54,654 nucleotides of DNA from a virus: IMG/VR virus record IMGVR_UViG_3300044515_000008, positions 1 through 54,654 of that record; one strand, written 5' to 3'. The stretch's first letter is position 1; each line of letters starts with the position of its first letter. A program made the translations under genes and the position numbers. This document shows, in pieces, positions 14,816 to 23,215 of the stretch. A model generated the notes under the pieces. That model did not search any database, was not told the origin of the DNA, and saw nothing but the letters and a program-made list of their open reading frames with translations.

Positions 14816-14911
14816 AACGGATTCAACTCCTTGTCGGTGTGCGAAGTAGGGGCCGGGACACCCCCGCAGACGACGACGTCTCGCCATGTCCCGACCCCAA
14901 AACTGTGGTGC

Positions 14912-16381
14912 TTACGCGGCGCGCTTCAAGCTATAGATGGTGTTCTGCTCGTGCGGCTCCACACCGGACACGAAACCCATGCCGTTGACACTGTCCTTAA
15001 TCAACTCCGCGAGCTGGTGATCAAGCGGGTTGACCGCCACACCTTCCTTGGCGTCTTGCATAAGGTCATGCTGGGGACGTAGGCCGTCGGCGGCGTTCAC
15101 CAGGTCGGCCGTGCCGATGACGTCCGGCACACCGTCGTTTCGGGAGATGGTGTACATGAGTGCCCGGTCAATGGCGGACTTCGCGAACGCGGGAAGGAAA
15201 CCGTCGAAAGCCTTAGCTACCACCGAATAGTTGATCGATCCGAGCAGCTTTTCCGGGATCACTACCTTGATCAGCTTCTCGTATCCGGCCGCGTCGAGTC
15301 CAGCAATCTCGACCAGCGCGTCAATGCGTCCCGGCCGCAACACTCCCTTTTGGATCTGATCAAGGTGGTTCGTGGTGAACCCAGCGAGAATCGCCACGCC
15401 TTTATTAGCGATGCCGTCGAGCGAATCGAGCAGGCCGCTAATCTGCTGCGCGCTGGTGCCCTTTGCCACGTTGTCAATGTCCTCGTACCAGACGACGGCG
15501 GGCGCGTACAATTCGGCCGTGTGCAACACTTCCTGAAGATCATCCTTGCCGGGACGGGCGAGAATGAAAGTCCACCCGTTGGCTACGGCCTCTTTCGCGG
15601 TGAGCTGCCCGGCAAGTGTCTTGCCCGTACCGTACGGCCCGTACACCAACACGCTTCGCTTGAGCGGGATTCCGTTGTCCCGCATGGTGTCCGTGTATCG
15701 GAGCATTGACCAGAAATTCGTGTCGAGCTGCGTCTGTACCGCATCGGAGTACACGACTCGTGACGGGTCGATTGACGCGGTGTCAAGGAAAGCGGGGTCA
15801 TCGCCGCCGGTAATGGCCTTGCCCCGGTAGATCGAATTCGTCTTGAGCTCGTTCTCTACGACCTGAAAGAACGCTTCGATGTAGGCGCGGTACCGGCGCG
15901 GTGCCTCGACGCCGATAGCGAACACGAGTCCGAAGTCATTGTGTGTCGTGTGCAAAGTGAATTCGGCAGAGAGCGGGGAAAAGCTGACCGTGCCCCACGG
16001 AATTTGAATCGACTGCGTCGAGCTAACCGGGATGGTGCGGTATTGCGGCTTGTACTCGCCGAACATGTCCGACACGGTGACTCCGATACCGACGGTTCCG
16101 AACGTGTTTTTCATGGCGTTCTGAAACGCGTTGGCCCCGTCCCACGGGCGGTAGTCGAATACGCGGGTGAATTCGAAAGTGTTGTTCTGCTGCTTGTCGT
16201 ATTCATTGAGGTACCGTCGCGCCCCCTGAATATCGCCGCTCATGCTCTCGGGGAGAATGAACTTGGTCCCCTCAAAGATGAGACTGTCATCCCCAATGGT
16301 GATCTTCCCCAGCTCGCCGAGCTTCGCCAGGATAGCCGCGCGGGTTTTCTCTTCGGCCGTCGTGGCCTCTGCTGTAGACAT
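14912..16381 (-). CDS. AAA+ ATPase
   Basis: 489 residues from the ATG at 16381. The C-terminal half has the full ATPase set: Walker A GPYGTGKT (~248-255), Walker B VVWYEDID (~296-303), sensor-1-like TTN (~336-338) and LRPGRID (~348-354) with the arginine expected of CDC48/FtsH-type AAA domains. The N-terminal ~200 residues form an unrecognised domain, likely for substrate or partner binding. Probably remodels nucleoprotein complexes in replication or recombination. Confidence 0.88.
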   Translation of the reverse strand: MSTAEATTAEEKTRAAILAKLGELGKITIGDDSLIFEGTKFILPESMSGDIQGARRYLNEYDKQQNNTFEFTRVFDYRPWDGANAFQNAMKNTFGTVGIGVTVSDMFGEYKPQYRTIPVSSTQSIQIPWGTVSFSPLSAEFTLHTTHNDFGLVFAIGVEAPRRYRAYIEAFFQVVENELKTNSIYRGKAITGGDDPAFLDTASIDPSRVVYSDAVQTQLDTNFWSMLRYTDTMRDNGIPLKRSVLVYGPYGTGKTLAGQLTAKEAVANGWTFILARPGKDDLQEVLHTAELYAPAVVWYEDIDNVAKGTSAQQISGLLDSLDGIANKGVAILAGFTTNHLDQIQKGVLRPGRIDALVEIAGLDAAGYEKLIKVVIPEKLLGSINYSVVAKAFDGFLPAFAKSAIDRALMYTISRNDGVPDVIGTADLVNAADGLRPQHDLMQDAKEGVAVNPLDHQLAELIKDSVNGMGFVSGVEPHEQNTIYSLKRAA

Positions 16382-16488
16382 ACGGTGTCGCCTCGCTGTT
16401 TGTCGTTGAATGATGCGTGACACTGTGAGGAATCGGACCTCATGCGGCTAACGTCGGGGTAACCGTCTTTACTCGTCCAGTGCCGTTC

Positions 16489-16531
16489 GGAGTGGGCGCG
16501 GCCTTAGTCGACGTTGACCGGCGCCCACTCC
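16489..16531. terminator. Hairpin between SAP protein and AAA+ genes
   Basis: Perfect 11-bp stem GGAGTGGGCGC/GCGCCCACTCC with a 21-nt loop in the 165-nt gap 16382-16546. No T-run in either direction; attenuator or mRNA-stability element is as likely as terminator. Confidence 0.5.
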
Positions 16532-16546
16532 GGGCCTAGTGGGTTC

Positions 16547-17023
16547 TTAAACCGAAACGGGCTCGGCGAGGGGAAGCTGAACCTGCATTGAATCGAATTC
16601 CACAATGCGGGTAGCGATTTCGCGCTTTGTTCCGGTGACCGTCAATCCGCGCTGCTGCGCAAGCTCGCGAAGCTGCGGACGGTCCGTGACACCGGCAAGG
16701 TTCCGCGCGGGGTCGCCGTCCGGGCCTAGGTACCGCACGTATACGGCGGACAGTTCCGTCTCGCCGTCGAGTCGCGCGGCCCGTGCCTCGAACGTTCCGG
16801 CCGGTGCGAATGCCTTAGAGACTGCCTTGTTCACGCGGTGCGAGAATGCCGATGCCTGCCCGTATCGTTCCGTGCGGGCAATGAGCGCCCACTGTCCGGC
16901 ATTCAACTTGAGCGTCTCGGCAATGACAGTCAGCTCGGGGGATACGGCCGCGCCGCCGGTGGTGACCCGTGTCGGTGCGACCGGCGGGCTTGCCCACGAC
17001 ATTTCCTGTTCGATGTGGATCAT
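16547..17023 (-). CDS. SAP-domain DNA-binding protein
   Basis: 158 residues from the ATG at 17023. C-terminal SAP-like motif RPQLRELAQQRGLTVTGTK followed by REIATRIVEF (helix-turn-helix that binds DNA). The N-terminal region is a small unrecognised domain (LKLNAGQWALIARTERYG). Upstream of the AAA+ ATPase; likely a nucleoid or replication accessory. Confidence 0.7.
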   Translation of the reverse strand: MIHIEQEMSWASPPVAPTRVTTGGAAVSPELTVIAETLKLNAGQWALIARTERYGQASAFSHRVNKAVSKAFAPAGTFEARAARLDGETELSAVYVRYLGPDGDPARNLAGVTDRPQLRELAQQRGLTVTGTKREIATRIVEFDSMQVQLPLAEPVSV

Positions 17024-17105
17024 TAGTTGCAGACTCCTAGCGTGCACGGGTATTGCGGGATGAACTCAAAGTCTATCCCTTGTGGACTGGCGAATAGTGC
17101 GAGCG
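17024..17105. other. 82-nt gap, nothing recognised
   Basis: Short intergenic gap between coupled early genes; no hairpin or repeat seen. Confidence 0.3.
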
Positions 17106-17510
17106 CTAGGGACTTTCTGCGTGGATGTGCCGGAAATTGGATTGACCCCGAACTGTCTTTGCTCGGTGCGGCCGGTCCGGATTGTGTACGGGCTTCGGTA
17201 GGACCCTTGTGGGCGCCGATGAGGACATGGGAACGACCTTGATAAGATCTTTGTCCGCCAGATTAACCGTGATCGGCATGACCTGGTCGCCTGAATCCCA
17301 ATGGTCTACAAAGGTGCGCGCGTTTGGTGGCGTCTGGTATTCGTAGCGAACGCGGGTCTTAACATCGCTGAATCGGATCTTGTCGCGGTCCACTTTGATG
17401 CATCGCGCATTGGGATACGCATATGCTATCGCGTCGGCAATCGCGCACTTGCCTTTATTCTGGCGCTGGGCTAACTCAATGGCCGCTTGCCGGACCCTTG
17501 CTTTGATCAT
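17106..17510 (-). CDS. Hypothetical protein
   Basis: 134 residues; the first ~90 form a compact alpha/beta domain (IKARVRQAAIELAQRQNKGK, RDKIRFSDVKTRVRYEY), then a Pro/Arg-rich tail. The N-terminal helix plus basic strand suggests nucleic-acid binding. Overlaps the upstream gene by 35 nt. Confidence 0.55.
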   Translation of the reverse strand: MIKARVRQAAIELAQRQNKGKCAIADAIAYAYPNARCIKVDRDKIRFSDVKTRVRYEYQTPPNARTFVDHWDSGDQVMPITVNLADKDLIKVVPMSSSAPTRVLPKPVHNPDRPHRAKTVRGQSNFRHIHAESP

Positions 17511-18132
17511 GCTGCGTTCCCTTTTCCAGGTAGCTAATGACTCTTTCCAGTACCTCCAGCAATAGCGCGCGCTCCCCGGTGGTCAATTCATCATTGGCCA
17601 ATTCCAGGGCTATGGACTCCAACTCGACAAGCCGATCAACAATCGCCGGTCGAGTGGGCGCCGAGCACGTCGGTTCTGTAGTGGTGGCGGTAATAGGTGG
17701 CGGCGACTCCACAAAGGTGCCGTCAATGACGATAGGTGGACGCGGGATAGGTGCATGTGGCATAGGCGGGTACGTCTTGCCGTCGAGCCCCCGGGTGTCA
17801 CCAGGTGTCCCGTTTGGGACACCTGCAATGTCCCTGCCTACGGTGCTTCTGCCTGCCCCGGTGGCCGCCGCAATCGCTCGCACTGATAGCCCCGCTTCAC
17901 TCAAGGTGGCTACGGCCTCACGTCGTCGCTCACGCGGTAGCCGGAGTGCGGCCCCGTGGAATTCCGCGACGCAATAGTCGTCCCACGATTCGTAGCCTAG
18001 TGCCTGGTCGGCCCGGCCGTAGTAAGCGGATTTAATCTTTGTCCACGCCATATCGATATGGCCATAGATTTGCGCGGTTAGTTCGCGCGCTTCATTCTCG
18101 GTGAGTAGCCGTAGATCCGGTTCATTCATCGG
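17476..18132 (-). CDS. Helix-turn-helix DNA-binding protein (ParB-HTH-like)
   Basis: 218 residues from the ATG at 18132. An HTH at ~80-110 reads LSEAGLSVRAIAAATGAGRS followed by TVGRDI and then NGTP...GLDGKTYP, a pattern seen in actinobacterial phage and element regulators. A Pro-rich linker leads to a C-terminal helix (LVELESIALELANDELT) that may dimerise. Early regulator or partition-like protein. Confidence 0.75.
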   Translation of the reverse strand, partial: PMNEPDLRLLTENEARELTAQIYGHIDMAWTKIKSAYYGRADQALGYESWDDYCVAEFHGAALRLPRERRREAVATLSEAGLSVRAIAAATGAGRSTVGRDIAGVPNGTPGDTRGLDGKTYPPMPHAPIPRPPIVIDGTFVESPPPITATTTEPTCSAPTRPAIVDRLVELESIALELANDELTTGERALLLEVLERVISYLEKGTQHDQSKGPASGH

Positions 18133-18368
18133 CGCGTCTTTCGCGGACGTCTCGGGGAAGGTGGCATTACGCATATCCCCAGTCTCCATATTACGTGGTG
18201 CACTTCGCGGGTGGTCGCATTGAAATACCAGGCCGCGTAGCCGCACTCCGAACACGTTGTGCCGATCAACGGCAATACCGTATCCTCTTGGCCCGCGCCT
18301 TGCGGCCTTTCCATCTTGACCCGTGGTTGACGGACCACCGGGGAATACGGGGTTTTGCGCTTACCCAT
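18126..18368 (-). CDS. Small zinc-binding protein
   Basis: 80 residues, with CSEC in the middle and HHVIWRLGIC downstream, flanked by basic ends. It overlaps both neighbours by 7-8 nt. Function unknown. Confidence 0.5.
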   Translation of the reverse strand: MGKRKTPYSPVVRQPRVKMERPQGAGQEDTVLPLIGTTCSECGYAAWYFNATTREVHHVIWRLGICVMPPSPRRPRKTRR

Positions 18369-18903
18369 TCCCGCGCGTGCCTAGCGGCGACTCGTCGCTA
18401 TACGCGCCGCGCGTGCCCCAATCGAAGCGGTGCCACTCGCGTAGCGCCGTGCCACCGGCTTTAGGCGACAGTCCCTTGTGGCCCTCAACCGACCGGCCGC
18501 AATACGAGCAACCGCCCACGTCGTCGAGGCTAGGCGGGTCGCCGAGTCCTACCGGCAAACCATCGCGTAGCACGCGCTGCATTTCTTCCATCTGTGCAAG
18601 CGCCGATTCCGCCGGAATGTCCTTGACGTCGGCGATAGCGCGGACGACGTCTTGCGTGTAATGGCGTGCCGCGAACATGACTGGCCCCCACCTGGTGTAC
18701 TCCGCTGGCGTCCACCCGTCCGGGCCGCTCGTTCCGCTGACCTGAATGGACACCATAGCCGCGTGAATGGCTTTGAGTAGTTCGCCTAGGCATCCGGGAA
18801 TCTGGTCGACCTCGTTTGCCCACACCGCGATTTCCTCGGCGGGGTCGAGTGCCGGGACGCCCAGCGCTTCAAGCAAAGCCATTATTTCTTCGTCACTCGG
18901 CAT
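18361..18903 (-). CDS. Hypothetical protein with CxxC-H motif
   Basis: 180 residues. Helical acidic N-terminus (DEEIMALLEALGVPALDPA), central helices, then CSYCGRSVEGHKGL, a possible zinc site, near the C-terminus. Second gene of the early minus operon after the MerR/excisionase-like gene. Confidence 0.6.
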   Translation of the reverse strand: MPSDEEIMALLEALGVPALDPAEEIAVWANEVDQIPGCLGELLKAIHAAMVSIQVSGTSGPDGWTPAEYTRWGPVMFAARHYTQDVVRAIADVKDIPAESALAQMEEMQRVLRDGLPVGLGDPPSLDDVGGCSYCGRSVEGHKGLSPKAGGTALREWHRFDWGTRGAYSDESPLGTRGNG

Positions 18904-18922
18904 GGTGTCCCTTTGATTGGAT

Positions 18923-19147
18923 TCAGCGTGTGATCTGTCGGGGCTTTAGTGGACGCTCACCGGCTAGCCACCGATCAACGTCCGCTTTTTGAATCGAGTA
19001 TTTCCCGTGAGCCTTCGGTTGGGAATTGCGTAGCCCTACGGTTCCGCCGCTTTTGTGATACTGCGCGCAAGCCCGTTGAATGGTTTCGTAGCTACGGCGT
19101 GCGTAGTCGACGGCCTCACGTGCGGTAAGCCAAGGTGAGTCATCCAC
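18923..19147 (-). CDS. MerR/excisionase-like helix-turn-helix protein
   Basis: 74 residues from a GTG. WLTAREAVDYARRSYETIQRA is a winged HTH of the excisionase/MerR (HTH_17) type; YSIQKADVDRWLAG is the typical second half. Divergent from the repressor-like gene and close to the integrase gene, so it may be a recombination directionality factor, a Cro-like early regulator, or both. Confidence 0.8.
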   Translation of the reverse strand: MDDSPWLTAREAVDYARRSYETIQRACAQYHKSGGTVGLRNSQPKAHGKYSIQKADVDRWLAGERPLKPRQITR

Positions 19148-19371
19148 GCTTGCATCCCCGCTGGTCAGCGGCCGGTGGCCCCCTCACCCCTTGCTCTCTG
19201 TCGATGTTCATTCACAGAACGTAGGCCCGTTCCGTTGGGTTCCGCAAGATGCCGCATGGGTACACTTTTGGCCGTGACCTTCCCGTAACGTCCGGACATG
19301 GGCGTAGACTGTCGTATAGTGCCGCATTGTGCCGCATGATAGGCCGCTGACCAGCAGAAAGGCAGAAACGC
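19148..19371. promoter_or_regulatory. Divergent lysogeny-switch region with three TGCCGCAT sites
   Basis: TGCCGCAT occurs at 19250-19257, 19320-19327 and 19330-19337. On the minus strand a candidate promoter has TTGCGG (19242-19247) and TACGTT (19218-19223), 18-bp spacing, with the first site directly upstream. On the plus strand TATAGT (19315-19320) is a candidate -10 box that touches the second site. The layout suits operators bound by the 19372 protein controlling its own gene and the early operon; inferred. Confidence 0.6.
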
Positions 19372-19830
19372 ATGAGCACCCGTGCACCCGACCTACGTCC
19401 GCCGCTAGCCCTGCTACGCGCTACCCAGCAGGATGACGGGATGACAGATCTACAGTGGCAAGCTCTCGGCCACGCCGTGGCGTACCGGCTTGACGAACTC
19501 GGCTATAGGAGTGTCGCAAAATTCGTCGATCAATCCGGCACCGACTTCTCAATCAAAACAATTCGCCGTCTTGTGAATGGCGGCAAAGTCAGCCGGTCGA
19601 CTCTGATCAATGTCGAAAAGTATTTGTTCTGGGGACCCGGTTCAATGGATGCGATCTTAGCGGGAAAGAAGCCATTCCCAAAGAAGGTCGAACCGGTCAC
19701 CGATGATGAACGCATACTGTGGGATACGCTCGTTCAACTCAACGTGGACCAGATTGACAGGGTGGAACATATCGCATTGTTCCGCGCGCACGCGAGTAAG
19801 TCTGACTCGGCCGAAAGTGCGGGTGCGTGA
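19372..19830 (+). CDS. Putative immunity repressor (HTH protein)
   Basis: 152 residues. Central region (LGHAVAYRLDELGYRSVAKF, then TIRRLVNGGKVSRSTLINVE) has HTH-like helices; C-terminal acidic helix may dimerise. It is the first plus-strand gene, divergent from the early operon and coupled to integrase (stop overlaps the integrase start), the usual place of a phage repressor. A second ATG at residue 24 follows a Pro/Arg-rich segment and could be the true start. Confidence 0.65.
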   Translation: MSTRAPDLRPPLALLRATQQDDGMTDLQWQALGHAVAYRLDELGYRSVAKFVDQSGTDFSIKTIRRLVNGGKVSRSTLINVEKYLFWGPGSMDAILAGKKPFPKKVEPVTDDERILWDTLVQLNVDQIDRVEHIALFRAHASKSDSAESAGA

Positions 19831-21011
19831 TGGCCTGGACAACGAAGAACACCAAAGGCGAATTCCGCGCACTGTACCGCGACCCTGCGGGTAAGGCGCT
19901 CACCGTAAAGGACAGCAACGGCGACACCGTTTACTACCCCGGCAAGCGTGCCGCTATGGCCGCTGGTCGCGATGCCGAGTCGACGGCCCGCCGCAAGGCA
20001 CCGCAACGCACAACCACCGGCGGCGATATTCCGTGGGGTGATTGGTGGGACCAGATCGGCGGCAACCGCCACAAGACCAGCGACGGTGACGCTAACGAAA
20101 AGATCGTTGTCGAAAAGCATATCCGCCCGACGTGGGGTACAACGCCGCTCAACCGCATTACCAACCATGACATTAAGGAATGGATTAAAGAGCTAGCGCT
20201 CAAGCACTCCCCGAAGTACGTCGAATACATTTACTATATTTTGAAGGTCAGCCTAGACCTCGCCGTCGATGAGAAATACGGCGTGCTCGACGCAACACCA
20301 TGCACCGCGAAAATGGGCCTGCCTAAAATCGTAAAGAAGGCAATGCCCTATATCACCGATGCGGATATCGAACTGTACCGCGTGCACGGCCTACGCAAGG
20401 ACTACCTAGCCGTACTCGAATTCGCTTACCAAAGTGGCATGCGGCCTAGCGAAGTTTGCGGGCTGCACACGGAAGCAATCAATTGGGATACCGGGTGGTG
20501 CTATGTCGCCAACTCACTTGTACCGGGAATGATGGCAATCCGGCCGTTCACCAAAAACGGCGAAACCCGGCCCGCTCCGCTTATCGACCAGGCACTCAAG
20601 CTAGTTGTCGCCGCACTGGACGGCCGCGAACTACGCAACGGGTGCGGCCTTGAACACCTCGACGGCAAGCCATGCGCGGACGACCTGATTTTCCGCACCG
20701 TACGCGGAGCACCGATCACCCCCCGCAATCTCGCGCAAGCCATGCGGAACGTAGCGAAGAAAGGTGGATTCAAAGGCAAGTCCCCATACGCGGCTCGACG
20801 CGGCGCGGCAACGGCCGCCATTGTCGGCGGTGCCCCACAACTCGACGTCGAGAAAGGTCTAGGTCACGCCAACCTTGACGAGACGCGCGGGTATCACCAG
20901 ATGACACCCGAAGTGCGCAACCGCCTGCAAACCGCGCGCGACGCGGCAAGCGCCGCACCGGCCGCACCGGCATTGACCATTGTCCGCCCGAACACCACCC
21001 ACGCGGCATAA
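19830..21011 (+). CDS. int: Tyrosine integrase
   Basis: 393 residues from the ATG at 19830 (a GTG precedes it by one codon). Core-binding domain ~85-160, catalytic domain ~170-375: Arg in YQSGMRPSEV (~205), box II PYAARRGAA (~319-327, Tyr in place of the usual His of HxxR), GLGH (~346) and nucleophile Tyr in ETRGYHQM (~355). Catalyses site-specific integration into the host chromosome. attP was not identified nearby. Confidence 0.93.
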   Translation: MAWTTKNTKGEFRALYRDPAGKALTVKDSNGDTVYYPGKRAAMAAGRDAESTARRKAPQRTTTGGDIPWGDWWDQIGGNRHKTSDGDANEKIVVEKHIRPTWGTTPLNRITNHDIKEWIKELALKHSPKYVEYIYYILKVSLDLAVDEKYGVLDATPCTAKMGLPKIVKKAMPYITDADIELYRVHGLRKDYLAVLEFAYQSGMRPSEVCGLHTEAINWDTGWCYVANSLVPGMMAIRPFTKNGETRPAPLIDQALKLVVAALDGRELRNGCGLEHLDGKPCADDLIFRTVRGAPITPRNLAQAMRNVAKKGGFKGKSPYAARRGAATAAIVGGAPQLDVEKGLGHANLDETRGYHQMTPEVRNRLQTARDAASAAPAAPALTIVRPNTTHAA

Positions 21012-21026
21012 AGGAGGTTGACCGCA

Positions 21027-22199
21027 ATGCCCAGAGAATCCCGCGCGACGAAAGACATATTCAGAAACCTGTCCCACGGCGATGGAATGTGGGAATTAGT
21101 CGGCGAGAAATTCATCATGACCAGCGTTGAAGCATTCCGCAAAGACGCACGTAGCTATCTCGGCGACCAGACGGAATTGAGGTCAAGTACGCTCGACTCA
21201 CCGGATGTCGATTGGTATTCAATCTGGCGCTACTTCAAAACCGGTGTACCCCTTGCCGACGATGGCCCGTGGTCCCGCTATCTCCCATGCGAAACATGCG
21301 GCGCCGAATACGAACGACCGTGCCTAAGCATGAAGTCATCCGGCCGACGGCCCATCGCTCAACCCCACGATGGCCGCCACTTCGTAGGCCAGTACGTATC
21401 GGGCTCGACAGTGGACACCGACGCACCGGCGCACGCCGACACGGCGACCACCGAACCGGCCCCGGCAAACCCTGCCGTCGTCGAGCACGCCGAACCGGCC
21501 ACGATCACCCGGACACGCAAGCCCCCCGCCGGTTGGGACCGGTCCGCGCACCGCACCCCGTGGTACGTCCTAGCCGACGGTGAGTATGTGGGCTACGCCG
21601 ACCGCACGAGCGCGGACGGCTGGACGTGGTTCACCGCGCACACGATGGACGGCACACCGGTGGCGAACACGCGCCGCAAGCCGGGGCAAGACGAGTGGCG
21701 TTTCTCACACCTAGCCGGGGCTGAGATGGCCCTAGCGGGCCGCACGGCCACGGGCACGGCACAACCGGCCACCCGGCCCGGCCACGCCGACACGGCCACG
21801 CTCACCGGCCACGCCGACAACGGGCACGAGGTGGACGCCACCGACGACACGGCCACCCGGGCAGCGATCGGCCGGGCACACCGCGCGGACACGGTAGAGG
21901 CCCCGCTAGCCGGGTTCCCGGCCATGTTGTGGCGGTCCGCGTGTACGTGCCGGTGGGTGAGCGACCGATACGACGACAAGCGGACGGCCGGGCGCGCCCA
22001 CGATCGCCACGTCATGGACGTGCTCACGGCCGCCGGGTCTGTAGCGGAACCTGTAGCAAAGTCCTCCGGGAAGATTGCTACAGGTTCCGCAAAGCGGCCC
22101 GCAAAAATGCCCGCTGACCAGCGGAAGTATCGTCACAATGTCGATCATGCCCGAACACTGCCGGAAACCCGTTTTACCAGGTCAACGATTTATGCATAA
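21027..22199 (+). CDS. Large hypothetical zinc protein downstream of integrase
   Basis: 390 residues from the ATG at 21027, with AAAGGAGG eight bases upstream. N-terminal CETCGAEYERPCLS...H finger; Ala/Thr/His-rich linkers; a central W-rich domain (GWDRSAHRTPWYVLADGEY); and a C-terminal motif CTCRWVSDRYDD...AHDRHV also found in the minus-strand gene at 23216. No known family. Co-transcribed with integrase, so possibly a lysogeny-expressed protein. Confidence 0.6.
   Translation: MPRESRATKDIFRNLSHGDGMWELVGEKFIMTSVEAFRKDARSYLGDQTELRSSTLDSPDVDWYSIWRYFKTGVPLADDGPWSRYLPCETCGAEYERPCLSMKSSGRRPIAQPHDGRHFVGQYVSGSTVDTDAPAHADTATTEPAPANPAVVEHAEPATITRTRKPPAGWDRSAHRTPWYVLADGEYVGYADRTSADGWTWFTAHTMDGTPVANTRRKPGQDEWRFSHLAGAEMALAGRTATGTAQPATRPGHADTATLTGHADNGHEVDATDDTATRAAIGRAHRADTVEAPLAGFPAMLWRSACTCRWVSDRYDDKRTAGRAHDRHVMDVLTAAGSVAEPVAKSSGKIATGSAKRPAKMPADQRKYRHNVDHARTLPETRFTRSTIYA
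22044..22090. repeat. 16-bp perfect inverted repeat inside a CDS
   Basis: Arms 22044-22059 and 22075-22090 (GCGGAACCTGTAGCAA and complement), 15-bp spacer, inside the 3' end of the 21027 gene. The half-site CTGTAGCAA recurs at 22262-22270 and ATGTAGCAG at about 22251. Candidate protein-binding (integrase arm-type or regulator) cluster. Confidence 0.65.
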
Positions 22200-22270
22200 G
22201 GGTGGCCTCTAGATGGCATAGTGCCTTTGACCTGGTGATCCTTCGCGAATATGTAGCAGATCTGTAGCAA

Positions 22271-22320
22271 ACACCCCCGGCCGTCGGCCGCTACACAACC
22301 GGCGCACCGGGGGTGTTTTG
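22271..22320 (+). terminator. Terminator after integrase operon
   Basis: Stem ACACCCCCGG/CCGGGGGTGT followed by TTTTG on the plus strand; the loop of about 28 nt holds CCGTCGGCCG. Ends the repressor-integrase-21027 transcript before the lipoprotein gene. Confidence 0.7.
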
Positions 22321-22384
22321 CGTGCCCATGATTCGTGATCTGCCGTCGTGACTGTACGTGCCCCGACGGGGCTACTCTCGGTGC

Positions 22385-22882
22385 ATGAGAATCCCCCGGA
22401 TAGCCGGTGTGGTCGCGCTGGTCGCGGCATCCACCGTGGCATGCACGAGCGCGAGCACACCGGCCCCGGCCCCGTCGGTTGCACCCCCGGCCCCGTCGTC
22501 GAGCGCGGCGGACACGGTGCCGGGGCCGCTCGCGTGGAACGCACACGGCGACGCGCTAGGCGCGGACGTAGTGCTTGGTAAGCCGGTGCGGGGCAGTGAC
22601 GGAATCGCTACGGTGCCGGTGACGCTGGTCAACCACCGTCCGGCGGTGCTCACTGATCTTGTCGTCGACGGCATCACGGCCGACGGTGCGGCTACGGACC
22701 TAGACGACGACAATACCGAGCAGATCGGAATTGGTGTGGTGCAAGGGAAAAGCTTCACGTACACCATGCACCTGACGAAGGTTCCCGCTAGCGCCAAGGA
22801 AATCACGGTGACTGTCGAGGTCGATTGGACCAGCACCACGCAAAAGACCGTTCAACTCACGTGGGCCGGTGCGGTTGCGTGA
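22385..22882 (+). CDS. Predicted lipoprotein (lysogenic accessory gene)
   Basis: 165 residues from the ATG at 22385. Signal peptide with basic MRIPR, hydrophobic GVVALVAASTVAC and lipobox Cys20, then a Thr/Ala/Pro-rich tether and a beta-sandwich-like domain (VTLVNHRPAVLTDLVV, ITVTVEVDW). Expected to be exported and anchored outside the membrane. Its plus orientation away from the lytic operons suits expression in the lysogen, e.g. superinfection exclusion or host surface change; inference. Confidence 0.75.
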   Translation: MRIPRIAGVVALVAASTVACTSASTPAPAPSVAPPAPSSSAADTVPGPLAWNAHGDALGADVVLGKPVRGSDGIATVPVTLVNHRPAVLTDLVVDGITADGAATDLDDDNTEQIGIGVVQGKSFTYTMHLTKVPASAKEITVTVEVDWTSTTQKTVQLTWAGAVA

Positions 22883-23166
22883 CGCAATACACCGTGACTT
22901 TGACCGTGAACGATGATCCTAGTTTGGTGATCACCGTTGCAGTATCGGCCGTGGACATCTTGGAAGCGTGGAAGAAAGGTGAGCGGCAGGCACGCGCGAT
23001 TCTGAACCGGCGGGCGCGCCTTAGTAAGTTGTCCGCGCACGCTGCCAACACGTTGCCGACGTTCACGTGCCCCGTGTGCGGCTTGGTGTCTTACAACCCG
23101 ACCGACCGCGCCAAGGGCTATTGCGGTGCGTGTCACGCGTACACGGGCGCCGGTACCATCGCATGA
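22879..23166 (+). CDS. Zinc-ribbon protein coupled to the lipoprotein
   Basis: 95 residues from a GTG overlapping the lipoprotein stop (GTGACG). N-terminal beta-strands and helix (VDILEAWKKGERQARAILN), C-terminal ribbon FTCPVCGLVSY...YCGACHAY. Function unknown; co-expressed with the lipoprotein. Confidence 0.6.
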   Translation: MTQYTVTLTVNDDPSLVITVAVSAVDILEAWKKGERQARAILNRRARLSKLSAHAANTLPTFTCPVCGLVSYNPTDRAKGYCGACHAYTGAGTIA

Positions 23167-23170
23167 TTAA

Positions 23171-23203
23171 AGCCCCCATGCCGTGGTCTAGGGCATGGGG
23201 GCT
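23171..23203. terminator. Bidirectional terminator between convergent genes
   Basis: 12-bp perfect stem AGCCCCCATGCC/GGCATGGGGGCT with a 9-nt loop, between the plus gene ending at 23166 and the minus gene ending at 23216; minus reading continues with TTTAA. Confidence 0.75.
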
Positions 23204-23215
23204 AGGCGAATATGG

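Noticed and set aside
22200-22384. attP overlapping a tRNA 3' end
   Set aside because: No T-loop-like sequence (GTTCRANNC) was found near the integrase gene, so attP could not be assigned.
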